Of a stretch of DNA of 19,092 nucleotides, positions 7,260 to 13,981 are shown piece after piece. Within the stretch, counting starts at the first letter, position 1, and each line of letters starts with the position of its first letter. Position numbers and translations under genes: made by a program. Under the pieces are notes generated by a model. The model did no database searches and was not told the DNA's origin. It saw nothing but the letters and a program-made list of their open reading frames with translations. This DNA comes from CAZBQG01 sp964493945 (GTDB taxonomy: Bacteria > Pseudomonadota > Alphaproteobacteria > Rhodospirillales > UBA2165), in assembly GCA_964493945.1 (NCBI GenBank), contig CAZBQG010000056.1, positions 1 through 19,092 of the forward strand. Direction: 5' to 3'.

Positions 7260-7728
7260 ACCCACCTTCTCACGCCTCCCGGAAGGCGAGGTGAGCCACG
7301 AAACACGTGCCCTGGTACCGGTGCTACCCGCCCCCATCACACTGCCCTCGTTTGGCGGCGAATTGAAGCGCGAATCCATTGAGAATTTACGCGAAATATC
7401 TTCCGAATATGATGTGCGCTACATTACGCCCAGGGAGATGGTCGATCTCAGTTTCGACCTCTATGTCACCGGATTTGTCAGCCGCGAACAATATCGCGAC
7501 CTGGCATTCCAATCCGAACTCATGCCCAATTTCGACGCCACCATCGGCGCCTTGACCGGCGAGCGGGCCGATCCGGACCGGCCCCGCGATTATACGGCCA
7601 TCTGGCGGGCCAGACTGGAGTTTGAAAACCAATATGGCGCGGACGAGCCGCGCATCGTCGAACGCACGGCCAAAATCCTGGAATTACTGCAAAGCCTTAA
7701 ATCGGCCCAAAAAGGCCTTTTAGGCTAG
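7249..7728 (+). CDS. Uncharacterised 159-residue protein coupled to the diguanylate cyclase
   Basis: I do not recognise a named family. The ATG at 7249 lies inside the last codons of the cyclase gene (11-base overlap), which implies translational coupling; no strong ribosome site is visible. The protein is soluble-looking, without signal peptide or membrane helices. Residues 1-45 are Pro-rich and probably flexible. The core has a patterned segment with EYDVRYITPREMVDLSFDLY, then VSREQYRDLAFQSEL, then ALTGERADPDRPRDYTAIW, followed by a terminal helix ending in KSAQKGLLG. The regular aromatic and acidic spacing suggests a real folded alpha-helical protein. Because it is cotranscribed with a cyclase that lacks its own sensor, it may be a partner or modulator; that is inference only. 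Its stop shares CTAG with the convergent lipoprotein gene. Confidence 0.8.
   Translation: MRIEPTFSRLPEGEVSHETRALVPVLPAPITLPSFGGELKRESIENLREISSEYDVRYITPREMVDLSFDLYVTGFVSREQYRDLAFQSELMPNFDATIGALTGERADPDRPRDYTAIWRARLEFENQYGADEPRIVERTAKILELLQSLKSAQKGLLG
7694..7725. terminator. Composite hairpin at a convergent junction, possible bidirectional terminator
   Basis: An outer stem, GCCTTAAA (7694-7701) with TTTTAGGC (7718-7725), has one mismatch. It encloses an inner stem, GGCC (7704-7707) with GGCC (7714-7717), around the loop CAAAAA. It overlaps the last codons of both converging genes. On the minus strand it is followed by TTTG only, so a proper U-tract is lacking. Confidence 0.4.
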
Positions 7729-8819
7729 TGATATAAGGGTGGTGCCCGGTTCCTCGCCCAAATTGAGGCATAATGCCCCACATAACGACCATCTGGGTCT
7801 TCTCCAGGCGGACCCGCTCCCTTCAAATAAATTCGCTTGTGAATTCTTTGGCCCGAAAATCTTTCCCTGGCCAGGAAAATCCGTCCGCCAATTGCGGGTC
7901 CGGCCCGGATATGGGGCCAATCCACACTGATGAGCCGGGATTTCATCCATTCCAGCTTTCCAGCAGACGATAACGCTTCCGGTGGACGGGACACCGGCTC
8001 TGCCTGGATATCCGGGACCATGGCCAGTTCTTCCGCCAGGTCCTGCCCGGTCACGGGCTCAGCCGGCGCCGGCTCAATCTCCACATCTTCCCATCTGGCG
8101 ATAATTTCACGGCCCTCGGGCAAGGTTGAAGCCCCGTCCAAGGTCATGCCCGCCGGAGCCAGCAGCGGATCAAGGCTGGCTAGTTGTTCCTGTTCTTCAC
8201 TTTCCTGACTTGGCTGGGGCTCTATAAGCCCGGCCATCAGGTTAGGATCGCTTCCCGTCCCGCCCTGCCACAGATTCAACAGAGCCGCGTCCTCGGGCAG
8301 GGAATAGGCGTTAGGAGATAAGGGTGCAGCCACTGGGGCCTCTACGGGCGCCAGTGCCACCTGATCCTTCCCGCCAACTTCTTCGCCACCTCCGGCAGCC
8401 GTATCGAATTCAGCCAATTGAGCGGCGGTTTCCAGGGCCGGCTCTTCCACCAGGGCCGGATTTTCCAAGAGTTCCACCGTGGGCGCAGCAGGTGCTTCTG
8501 GTGCCGGGGCAAGGGCCGCGACCTCAACCTCAACCGGAGCAACCTCAGCCGGCTCAGCCGGTTCTTCCGCCTGCACCACTACCGTTCCCGATGAAGCATC
8601 GCCGGAGCAGATCTGGCCCTTTTCGGTCACCACGCGCAGAAGGGCGCAATCCTGTCCCAGCGCCAGGGACATGCCGTGATCGGTGACGGTTTTCTTGGTG
8701 GACAAATAGCTGATCCCGTCGATCGCCCAGGAGGCGACCTTAATGGGCATGGGAAGCGCGCACCCGCCCAACACAAAGGCAGCTGCGATCATCCATCCCG
8801 CTCGTTTCAGGAACGCCAT
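7725..8819 (-). CDS. Uncharacterised lipoprotein with conserved N-terminal module and Ala/Pro/Glu-rich region
   Basis: Predicted envelope lipoprotein of 364 residues. ATG 8819 is preceded by AGGTGG at ideal spacing; an in-frame GTG at 8828 is weaker. The signal peptide ends in a lipobox, FVLGGC, with C20 as the lipidated residue. Residues 21-75 form a compact module (IKVASWAIDGISYLSTKK, then TDHGMSLALGQDC) with C58 and C71 as a possible disulfide; I recall similar modules in other alphaproteobacterial lipoproteins but know no function. Residues 80-285 are low-complexity and acidic (repeated PAE, APV, EEP), probably disordered and spanning the periplasm. The last 70 or so residues switch abruptly to basic and aromatic composition with rare Arg codons (AGA, AGG, CGA), which hints at a frameshift or out-of-frame read-through near 7970. 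Confidence 0.7.
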   Translation of the reverse strand: MAFLKRAGWMIAAAFVLGGCALPMPIKVASWAIDGISYLSTKKTVTDHGMSLALGQDCALLRVVTEKGQICSGDASSGTVVVQAEEPAEPAEVAPVEVEVAALAPAPEAPAAPTVELLENPALVEEPALETAAQLAEFDTAAGGGEEVGGKDQVALAPVEAPVAAPLSPNAYSLPEDAALLNLWQGGTGSDPNLMAGLIEPQPSQESEEQEQLASLDPLLAPAGMTLDGASTLPEGREIIARWEDVEIEPAPAEPVTGQDLAEELAMVPDIQAEPVSRPPEALSSAGKLEWMKSRLISVDWPHIRAGPAIGGRIFLARERFSGQRIHKRIYLKGAGPPGEDPDGRYVGHYASIWARNRAPPLYH

Positions 8820-8852
8820 CTTTTCCACCTAGGCCCCCTAGTCGAAACTACA

Positions 8853-8866
8853 TTGCCAGCCGGCAA
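8853..8866. repeat. Inverted repeat upstream of the lipoprotein gene
   Basis: TTGCC-AGCC-GGCAA is a perfect 5-bp stem with a 4-base loop, 34 bases before the lipoprotein start and downstream of aspS on the same strand. It could be an operator or a weak aspS terminator; no T-run follows. Confidence 0.25.
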
Positions 8867-8994
8867 ATAACGATTAGGTTGAGTGCTTTTTCAGCTACAC
8901 TCCGACATTGGCTACAGTATGGCCCGCTCATGGGTGAGCTGGCAACAGTTAGTTGCTTGATTTGACGCTATTCTCCGGGGCCGCCGGCCAGTGT

Positions 8995-10806
8995 TTATTT
9001 TTCTTTCGTTTCCTTGGGAAGATCGGGCTTCAGATGCAGCTCCTTGTAGCGTTCCGGCCCGATGGACGCCGGTGCCTGTAGCAATAAATCCTCGGCCTGC
9101 TGGGTCATGGGGAACAAAATGACTTCACGGATATTGGGCTCATCGGCCAGCAACATGACGATGCGGTCGATGCCCGGCGCCGATCCGCCATGGGGAGGGG
9201 CGCCGAATTTGAAGGCGTTTAGCAGCCCGCCAAATTGGGCTTCCACCTCTTCCGGGCCATAGCCGGCGATCTCGAAGGCCTTGTACATGATGTCCGGACG
9301 GTGGTTTCGGATGGCGCCGCTGGACAGTTCAACTCCGTTGCAGACGATATCGTACTGATAGGCCAGAATGTCCAGGGGATCAGCTGTTTCCAGGGCCTCC
9401 AGCCCGCCTTGGGGCATGGAAAAGGGGTTATGGCTGAACTCGATCTTGCCGGTTTTATCATCCAGCTCATACATGGGATAATCGACGATCCAGCAAAACC
9501 GGAAACCGTCTGTCTCGCTAAGCTCAAGATCATCACCGATCTTGATGCGGGCGGCGGCGGCAAAGGCGGCAAAGTCCCGGGGCACGCCAGCGACGAAAAA
9601 GATGGCATCGCCATCGCCCAGATCCAGCTCTGCCCTCAGATTCTCGGTGCGTTCGGCCCCCACATTGGTAGCCACCGGGCCGGCGCCCTCGCCTTCTCTG
9701 AAAAAGATATAACCGAGGCCCGGCTGACCCTCACCTTGCGCCCAGGAATTCATCCGGTCGCAGAAGGCCCGGCTGCCGCCGGCCTTGGCCGGGATCGCCC
9801 ACACCCGCACATTCTCGTTTTTTTCGATCATACCGGCGAATATCTTGAACCCAGAGCCACGGAAAACATGCGTTGCGTCGATCATTTCGATGGGATTGCG
9901 CAAATCGGGCTTGTCCGAGCCATATTTTTGCATGGAATCGGCATAGGCGATGCGTGGAAAGGGCGCTGGGCTTACGGGCCTGGAACCTGAAAATTCCTCG
10001 AACACGCCAGCCAGGACCGGCTCCAGGGCGGCGAAAACGTCTTCCTGGGTGCAAAAGGACATTTCCACGTCCATTTGATAGAATTCCCCCGGCGAGCGGT
10101 CCGCTCGGGCATCCTCGTCGCGGAAACAGGGCGCGATCTGAAAATATTTATCGAAGCCGGCGACCATGATCATTTGCTTGAATATCTGGGGCGCCTGGGG
10201 AAGTGCGTAGAATTTGCCCGGATGAATGCGGCTGGGCACCAGATAGTCACGCGCCCCTTCCGGCGAAGAAGCGGTCAGGATGGGCGTTTGCAGTTCCATG
10301 AAGCCGCCATCCGTCATGCGCCGGCGGATCGACGAGATGACCTTTGAGCGCAAAATGATGTTGGCCTGCATCTTTTCCCGGCGAAGATCGATAAAACGGT
10401 AAGTAAGCCGCAGATCTTCAGGAAAATCGGCCTCCCCGGCCACCTGAATGGGCAGCATTTCGGCGGGCGATTCCAAGATCAGCTCGGCCATATCCAGCTC
10501 CACCTCGCCGGTCGGCAGGTCACGGTTCACGGTGTCGTCGGAGCGGCGCACGATTTCTCCGGTCACGGTGATGACGCTTTCAGGCTTCAGCGCTTCGGCG
10601 GCACCAAACAACGGGCTGGTCACCTCGATAACGCATTGGGTCAGGCCATAATGATCGCGGAGATCAATGAACAAAAGATTGCCGTGATCCCGCATGCGGT
10701 GAACCCAGCCCGAAAGCCGGGTCTGGGTGCCTACATGGGCAATGCGCAATTCCCCGCAATTATGGGTGCGGTAAGGATGGAGGGTCTGGTCTTTTTCTGG
10801 GCTCAT
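8995..10806 (-). CDS. aspS: Aspartyl-tRNA synthetase
   Basis: Class IIb synthetase that charges tRNA-Asp, 603 residues from ATG 10806 (MSPEKDQTLHPYRTHNCGEL). An ATG at 10839 would fall in the predicted -10 region and has no ribosome site. In order, the protein has an N-terminal anticodon-binding OB fold (about 10-120, SGWVHRMRDHGNLLFIDLRD), the catalytic start with LTASSPEGARDYLVPSR, motif 2 FRDEDARADR, the bacterial GAD insertion domain, and motif 3 GSAPGIDRIVML near the C-terminus. H41 in RMRDHGN is the residue type reported for non-discriminating bacterial enzymes (His31 in Pseudomonas aeruginosa AspRS), which also aspartylate tRNA-Asn. It lies downstream of dctM but has its own TTGACA element. 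Confidence 0.97.
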   Translation of the reverse strand: MSPEKDQTLHPYRTHNCGELRIAHVGTQTRLSGWVHRMRDHGNLLFIDLRDHYGLTQCVIEVTSPLFGAAEALKPESVITVTGEIVRRSDDTVNRDLPTGEVELDMAELILESPAEMLPIQVAGEADFPEDLRLTYRFIDLRREKMQANIILRSKVISSIRRRMTDGGFMELQTPILTASSPEGARDYLVPSRIHPGKFYALPQAPQIFKQMIMVAGFDKYFQIAPCFRDEDARADRSPGEFYQMDVEMSFCTQEDVFAALEPVLAGVFEEFSGSRPVSPAPFPRIAYADSMQKYGSDKPDLRNPIEMIDATHVFRGSGFKIFAGMIEKNENVRVWAIPAKAGGSRAFCDRMNSWAQGEGQPGLGYIFFREGEGAGPVATNVGAERTENLRAELDLGDGDAIFFVAGVPRDFAAFAAAARIKIGDDLELSETDGFRFCWIVDYPMYELDDKTGKIEFSHNPFSMPQGGLEALETADPLDILAYQYDIVCNGVELSSGAIRNHRPDIMYKAFEIAGYGPEEVEAQFGGLLNAFKFGAPPHGGSAPGIDRIVMLLADEPNIREVILFPMTQQAEDLLLQAPASIGPERYKELHLKPDLPKETKEK

Positions 10807-10837
10807 GATGCTTCCGCCGGGCTTGTGATCGGCGCGC

Positions 10838-10867
10838 ATAAGCGCCCGGAACCGGCCCTTTTGTCAA
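10838..10867 (-). promoter_or_regulatory. Candidate promoter for aspS
   Basis: On the minus strand a perfect -35 TTGACA (10867-10862) is followed 18 bases later by GCTTAT (10843-10838), a weak -10. The start site would be near 10831, giving a leader of about 25 bases before ATG 10806. This also argues against the upstream ATG at 10839. Confidence 0.45.
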
Positions 10868-10901
10868 GCGTCCATTCTGTTGGACTGTCTAAACCCGCCT
10901 C

Positions 10902-12191
10902 TCAATAAAGCCCGGGCAGCCACAGGGCCAGCCAGGGGAAAAAGACGACGGCCAGAAGGCGCACAATGTCGGCGGCGAAAAAGGGAGCAATCCCCTTGAA
11001 TATGGACTTGAGCGGTACATCGGGCAGCATGGCCTTGAGCACAAACACATTGAGCCCGATGGGCGGCGTGATGAGGCTGATTTCCACGACCATGACCATG
11101 ACGATGCCGAACCAGACCAGATTAAAGCCCAGCCCTTCCACCACGGGGACGAAGATGGGCACGGTCAGGAAGATCATGGCCAGCCCCTCGATCACCGTGC
11201 CCAGCACCACGTAAAAAGCCAAAATTATAAGCATGACCACCATGGGCGAAAATTCCAGCGACTCAATCCAGCCTATGACCCCCGCCGACAGTCCCGCCAA
11301 GGTGACGAAATTGTTGAGGATCAACGCACCAATCGCAATGGTGAAAACCATGGCCGTCGTCTGCCCCGCTTCCACCAAGCTGGAAAAAAAGGCGGCCCAG
11401 GTCATTTTGCGCCGGATAAGGGCGAAGATAAGCGCTCCGATGGCGCCGATCCCGCCCGCTTCATTGGGCGTAAAGACGCCAAAGGAAATGCCGCCCAGGA
11501 TCAAGATAAACAAAAGCAATACGCCCCACACCCGGCCCAGGGTCCTGAACCGTGTGGCCCAATCCGAACGCGGCCCGGGCGGCCCCATGGCCGGCCAGAT
11601 GCGGGTAGCCAGGGAGATCACCGACATATAAAGGACAATGGTCAGGATACCAGGCACGATGCCGGCTACGAACAAGGCCGCGATATCCTCTTCGGTCAGG
11701 ATGCCATAAATGATCAGCGCGGCACTGGGCGGGATCAGAATGCCCATGGTGCCGCCGGCGGCCACCGTGCCGGCGGCCAGGCTGTCGGAATATTTAAAGC
11801 GGCGCATGGAGGGGACGGCCACCTTGGCCATGGTCGCCGCAGTTGCGATGGAACTTCCGGAAACGGCTGCAAATCCACCGCAAGCCGCGATGGTGGCCAT
11901 GGCCAGCCCTCCCCGCTTATGGCCGAGCCAGGCATTGGCCGCGTCATAAAGATCATTGGAAAGCGCCGCCCGGTAGACGAAGACCCCCATCAGCAAGAAC
12001 ATGGGCAGGACGGCGAAATTGGTATTCAGCACAACGTTCATGATCTGCTGGCTGACCATTTCCAGAGCCGGCTCCCAGCCCCGCAAAAGCCCGAAGCCGA
12101 CAAACCCCACCAGCAACATGGAAAATCCCAGGGGAAAGCCCAGAAAGGCAATCCCCATGAGAATGATGAAGCCGATGAGCGAAGTAATCAT
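10902..12191 (-). CDS. dctM: TRAP transporter large permease subunit DctM (locus 2)
   Basis: Main ion-coupled translocation subunit of the second TRAP transporter; 429 residues is the usual length. Almost the whole protein is hydrophobic membrane helix. DctM landmarks are FAVLPMFLLMG, the serine-rich GGFAAVSGSSIATAATMAKV, GGTMGILIPPSAALIIYGIL (about 145-165), FTPNEAGGIGAIGAL, and VEISLITPPIGLNVFVLK near the end. ATG 12191 overlaps the dctQ stop (ATGA), so the two subunits are translationally coupled. Its stop is 95 bases before aspS on the same strand, with no terminator seen between them, so read-through into aspS is possible. Confidence 0.94.
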   Translation of the reverse strand: MITSLIGFIILMGIAFLGFPLGFSMLLVGFVGFGLLRGWEPALEMVSQQIMNVVLNTNFAVLPMFLLMGVFVYRAALSNDLYDAANAWLGHKRGGLAMATIAACGGFAAVSGSSIATAATMAKVAVPSMRRFKYSDSLAAGTVAAGGTMGILIPPSAALIIYGILTEEDIAALFVAGIVPGILTIVLYMSVISLATRIWPAMGPPGPRSDWATRFRTLGRVWGVLLLFILILGGISFGVFTPNEAGGIGAIGALIFALIRRKMTWAAFFSSLVEAGQTTAMVFTIAIGALILNNFVTLAGLSAGVIGWIESLEFSPMVVMLIILAFYVVLGTVIEGLAMIFLTVPIFVPVVEGLGFNLVWFGIVMVMVVEISLITPPIGLNVFVLKAMLPDVPLKSIFKGIAPFFAADIVRLLAVVFFPWLALWLPGLY

Positions 12192-12745
12192 GGGCCGCCC
12201 GGATTTTCCGGATCCACCACCGGACCGCTTTTATCCGGTTTGAAGCCGCCTTGGGCATATTGCCAGGTCATGATCAGCAAAATGACGAAGGTCACCAGGC
12301 TGAGCACGGCCAGAAAGACCAGCAGCGGCGCCCGGGAGATGCCGAAATATTCGGTCACGTAATTGGCCTGCCATTCATCTACTGCCGCACTCCAGAGGCG
12401 CTCGGCGATAAACAGCGCCATGGCGGCGCTGCCCAGCAAAACCACCAATTGCTGGATTTGGCGGAACCGCCCACGAATGAAATGATCGAAAAGATCGACG
12501 GTGATCTGGCCCTTCTCCAGGGTGATCAGGGGCAGGGCCGCAAAGGTGACCAGCCCCAGGAGCAATCCGACGCTTTCGAAAGTTCCCGGCACCGGCGCGC
12601 TGAACACATACCGCCCGATCACGTCAACAAAAGTGAGCGCCGCCATGGCGAACAGAAAGAGCGCGACCATCACCTTCAGCAGATGCACCGGCCAAGCGGA
12701 ACGCCGGGGGCCAGGGCCGGCCTCCGGCGTCTCGGATTGAGGCAT
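12188..12745 (-). CDS. dctQ: TRAP transporter small permease subunit DctQ (locus 2)
   Basis: Four-helix membrane partner of DctM, 185 residues. Hydrophobic segments are near residues 22-45, 58-78, 98-118 and 138-162. The family pattern TFVDVIGRYVFSAPVPGTFE lies at the end of helix 1, and LEKGQITVDLFDHF follows helix 2. The C-terminal tail is hydrophilic and Pro-rich. The ribosome site GGGGAAAG sits in the 12-base gap after dctP. The order dctP-dctQ-dctM with minimal spacing is a standard single-operon TRAP layout. Confidence 0.92.
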   Translation of the reverse strand: MPQSETPEAGPGPRRSAWPVHLLKVMVALFLFAMAALTFVDVIGRYVFSAPVPGTFESVGLLLGLVTFAALPLITLEKGQITVDLFDHFIRGRFRQIQQLVVLLGSAAMALFIAERLWSAAVDEWQANYVTEYFGISRAPLLVFLAVLSLVTFVILLIMTWQYAQGGFKPDKSGPVVDPENPGGP

Positions 12746-12757
12746 GTCTTTCCCCGG

Positions 12758-13786
12758 TTAGAGTTGGGACTTGAAATAAGCCAAGGCGGCCTTTCCGTCT
12801 ATGCCCTTGGATTTGGCTGCTTTCAGCCAGCCTTCCGTGACCCAGGACACACGCTTTTTGAGGTCGGCAACGAAGGCCGGGCTGGCCGTCACTAATTTAA
12901 TGCCCTTGGCCTTGGCCATTTTGCGTGCCTTGGTGTCAAACGCATCCACCTTGCCGCCGGCATTGGTGGCGATACGCTCACCCGAAACGCTCATGACCGC
13001 CTTGCGGTCGGCCTGGGTCATCCCATCCCATTTTTTCTTGCTGAACAGGAAGGAGAATGTGTTGGCATTGAAGCCGCCTGGAATGCGCGTGATATATTTA
13101 ATGTAGGGCATGGTCTTGAAGGCATTCATCGTATAGGCCGAGGTGACCGCGCCGTCGACGATGCCCTTGGAGATCACGTTGAACATCTTGATGCCGGGCA
13201 CCGAGACGACAACCGCGCCAAGGCCGGTCATCATTTTGTTGGGAATACCGGCAATCGCCCAAATCTTCGACTTTTTGAGGTCAGCCACGCTGGTAATCTG
13301 CTTTTTGCCATGAAGGATGTCGGCGCCCGAAATGGTCCATTGGCCGAGCACCTTCATCCCTTTGTATTCATTGGCTTTTACCAGATATTTCAAGTGCGTG
13401 CGCCACATGGCGACGCTGCGCTTGGTGGCCTTTTCGCCGCTGAAGGGGGCCTGGGCGATGGAGACCAGCTTCAAGCGGTTGCGCTCGAAAATATTGGCCA
13501 GCATGGCCGCATCGGCGATGCCCTTGGAAACCATGTTCCATTGCTTGGGCGGCGGCGCCAGGGTGGCGGAGGTATAAGACACTTTCACCCGGCCCTTGGT
13601 GGCCTTTTCCACATCCTTGCCCCAGGGCCGAAACATGCCAACATTGAAAGGGTGCTTGGGTGGAACGAAGATATTGAACAGGATCTTGGTTTCGGCCTGT
13701 GCCAGCGCGGGTGCAAGGCTGGCGCCAAAGGCGGCAACCAGACCAAAAGCTCCAAGGAACAGAAATTTAGCCGTTTTTCCTAACAT
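12758..13786 (-). CDS. dctP: TRAP transporter periplasmic substrate-binding protein DctP (locus 2)
   Basis: Solute receptor for the DctQM permease, 342 residues. The signal peptide is clear: MLGKTAKFLF, a hydrophobic core, and likely cleavage after AQA at residue 31. The fold markers are an early beta strand with HPFNVGMFRPWGKDVEKAT, then SKGIADAAML (87-96) and ISKGIVDGAV in the second lobe. The segment that usually reads K-I-R and supplies the ligand carboxylate-binding arginine is here SKIWAIAG with W176, so the ligand may not bind through a conventional carboxylate-Arg pair. The mature protein is strongly basic. A GGGGG run lies about 10 bases before ATG 13786. Paired repeats upstream suggest regulation. 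Ligand unknown. Confidence 0.92.
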   Translation of the reverse strand: MLGKTAKFLFLGAFGLVAAFGASLAPALAQAETKILFNIFVPPKHPFNVGMFRPWGKDVEKATKGRVKVSYTSATLAPPPKQWNMVSKGIADAAMLANIFERNRLKLVSIAQAPFSGEKATKRSVAMWRTHLKYLVKANEYKGMKVLGQWTISGADILHGKKQITSVADLKKSKIWAIAGIPNKMMTGLGAVVVSVPGIKMFNVISKGIVDGAVTSAYTMNAFKTMPYIKYITRIPGGFNANTFSFLFSKKKWDGMTQADRKAVMSVSGERIATNAGGKVDAFDTKARKMAKAKGIKLVTASPAFVADLKKRVSWVTEGWLKAAKSKGIDGKAALAYFKSQL

Positions 13787-13824
13787 TTGAAGAGACCCCC
13801 CATTTTTATAATCGCAATCGGGCG

Positions 13825-13854
13825 ATAATATCGAAATTCAGAGTGAATTACCAA
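13825..13854 (-). promoter_or_regulatory. Candidate sigma-70-type promoter for dctPQM
   Basis: On the minus strand TTGGTA (13854-13849) and TATTAT (13830-13825) are separated by 18 bases. Transcription would start near 13818, about 30 bases before the dctP ATG. The -10 is 5 of 6 to consensus; the -35 is 4 of 6. Confidence 0.4.
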
Positions 13855-13869
13855 TCTTATCGAAATTCA
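13829..13869. repeat. Paired 12-bp direct repeats flanking the dctP -35 element
   Basis: TATCGAAATTCA occurs at 13829-13840 and 13858-13869, 29 bases apart (close to three helical turns). One copy lies between the -10 and -35 of the predicted dctP promoter and one lies just upstream of the -35. This is the arrangement expected of a regulator bound to two sites on the same DNA face. The repeats are seen directly; the operator role is inferred. Confidence 0.5.
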
Positions 13870-13981
13870 AACATAATAATCTGGACTTTATATTCAAGAA
13901 GCCCCCAACAAATTTTCAAAAAATGATAACCGCTCGCATCAGAGAGCTTTCGGTAGCGGCCGAATGCGTGTAAAAGGCGCC

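Noticed and set aside
8324..8686. Plus-strand Pro/Gln/Arg-rich frame
   Set aside because: Mirror of the Ala/Pro/Glu-rich lipoprotein region; low complexity produces open frames on both strands.
12251..12895. Plus-strand open frame of 214 codons
   Set aside because: Antisense to dctQ and dctP; Gln/His-rich shadow without a domain.
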